Of a DNA stretch of 5,326 nucleotides, positions 4,941-5,326 are shown piece by piece. Position 1 is the first letter of the stretch. Every line of letters starts with the position of its first letter. Source of the stretch: a bacterium UBA7470. GTDB taxonomy: Bacteria; Pseudomonadota; Gammaproteobacteria; Burkholderiales; Burkholderiaceae_C. The translations under genes and the position numbers were made by a program. Location of the stretch: positions 1,051 through 6,376 of the forward strand of contig DLPA01000138.1 in assembly GCA_002479815.1 (NCBI GenBank), given 5' to 3'. A model generated the notes under the pieces. The model was not told the DNA's origin, made no database searches, and worked only from the letters and a program-made list of their open reading frames with translations.

Positions 4941-5326
4941 ATGAACCCAACCTCCTCTCGCATCTCTCCTTCATCCGCCACCGCCACCGCGTCCGTGGGC
5001 ATGGACACGGTACGGCGATTGCTCGATCAACTCAACACCGTCATCGTGGGCAAAGCCCCGCAAGTGCATGATGCCGTCGCCTGCTTGCTCGCAGGCGGGC
5101 ATTTGCTGATTGAAGACGTGCCCGGCGTGGGCAAAACCACGCTGGCGCACGCGTTGGCGCGTTCGTTTGGCTTGCAGTTTTCGCGGGTGCAATTCACGTC
5201 TGACCTGATGCCTTCGGACTTGTCTGGGGTGTCGGTCTATGAGCGCGGCAGTGAGCGTTTTGTCTTCCACCCGGGGCCTGTATTTGCCCAAGTCTTGTTG
5301 GCCGATGAAATCAACCGCGCCAGCCC
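4941..5326 (+). CDS. MoxR-family AAA+ ATPase, N-terminal part (cut by window edge)
   Basis: MoxR ATPases act as chaperone-like motors, commonly encoded beside DUF58 and von Willebrand-A proteins that they help mature; such partners would lie to the right, outside the window. The visible 128 codons are about the first third of a protein of roughly 300-330 residues. The region LNTVIVGK leads to LLIEDVPGVGKTT, with Walker A GVGKTT at 62-67 (K65). SRVQFTSDLMPSDLSG and FHPGPVFAQVLLADEINRAS follow, with Walker B D122/E123. These are textbook MoxR segments. The start is uncertain: ATG 4941 is taken, in-frame ATG 4929 adds MVSD, and ATG 5001 (MDTVRRLL) would remove a Ser/Thr/Ala-rich 20-residue leader and lie nearer to where family homology begins. 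None has a good ribosome binding site. Confidence 0.93.
   Translation, partial: MNPTSSRISPSSATATASVGMDTVRRLLDQLNTVIVGKAPQVHDAVACLLAGGHLLIEDVPGVGKTTLAHALARSFGLQFSRVQFTSDLMPSDLSGVSVYERGSERFVFHPGPVFAQVLLADEINRAS

Noticed and set aside
1..5326. CRISPR array, tRNA, rRNA, transposase or phage genes
   Set aside because: Looked for regularly spaced repeats, cloverleaf-like segments and transposase or integrase motifs on both strands; none were seen.

Overview
The window is a 5.3-kb piece of a bacterial chromosome. The coding parts are G+C-rich and use codons like a betaproteobacterium. The protein sequences (DnaE C-terminal half, an ECHDC3-like crotonase, MoxR with its divergent crotonase neighbour) look most like Burkholderiales, probably Comamonadaceae or a relative. 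That placement is inference from remembered family sequences, not a search result.

Layout from left to right. Positions 1-1872 (+) hold the C-terminal ~623 residues of DnaE, the catalytic alpha subunit of DNA polymerase III, cut by the window edge. Positions 1875-1963 hold a C/G-rich imperfect palindrome between convergent genes. Positions 1974-2282 (-) encode an unrecognised small putative lipoprotein with a strong ribosome binding site. A 186-bp divergent spacer follows, with a triple TCATGT motif and a small hairpin. Positions 2469-3800 (+) encode a zinc-dependent deacetylase of the histone deacetylase / acetylpolyamine amidohydrolase family, whose C-terminus continues in the same frame into a complete VF530 (DUF2132-type) DNA-binding domain. 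Positions 3791-4034 are an A+T-rich imperfect palindrome (arms of 36-49 nt) that nearly fills the gap between convergent genes. Positions 4053-4832 (-) encode a crotonase-superfamily protein that lacks both catalytic glutamates of true enoyl-CoA hydratases. From 4941 (+) to the right edge is the N-terminal third of a MoxR-type AAA+ ATPase, divergent from the crotonase gene.

The genes do not form one operon: orientations alternate (+, -, +, -, +), so each gene has its own 5' region and each convergent gap carries an inverted repeat that could end transcription from both sides. The most notable features are the deacetylase-VF530 fusion, which places a predicted DNA-binding module on an amidohydrolase, and the large palindrome whose left arm carries the last codons and stop of that fusion gene. 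DnaE and MoxR look ordinary. The lipoprotein and the catalytically altered crotonase have no function that can be read from the window.
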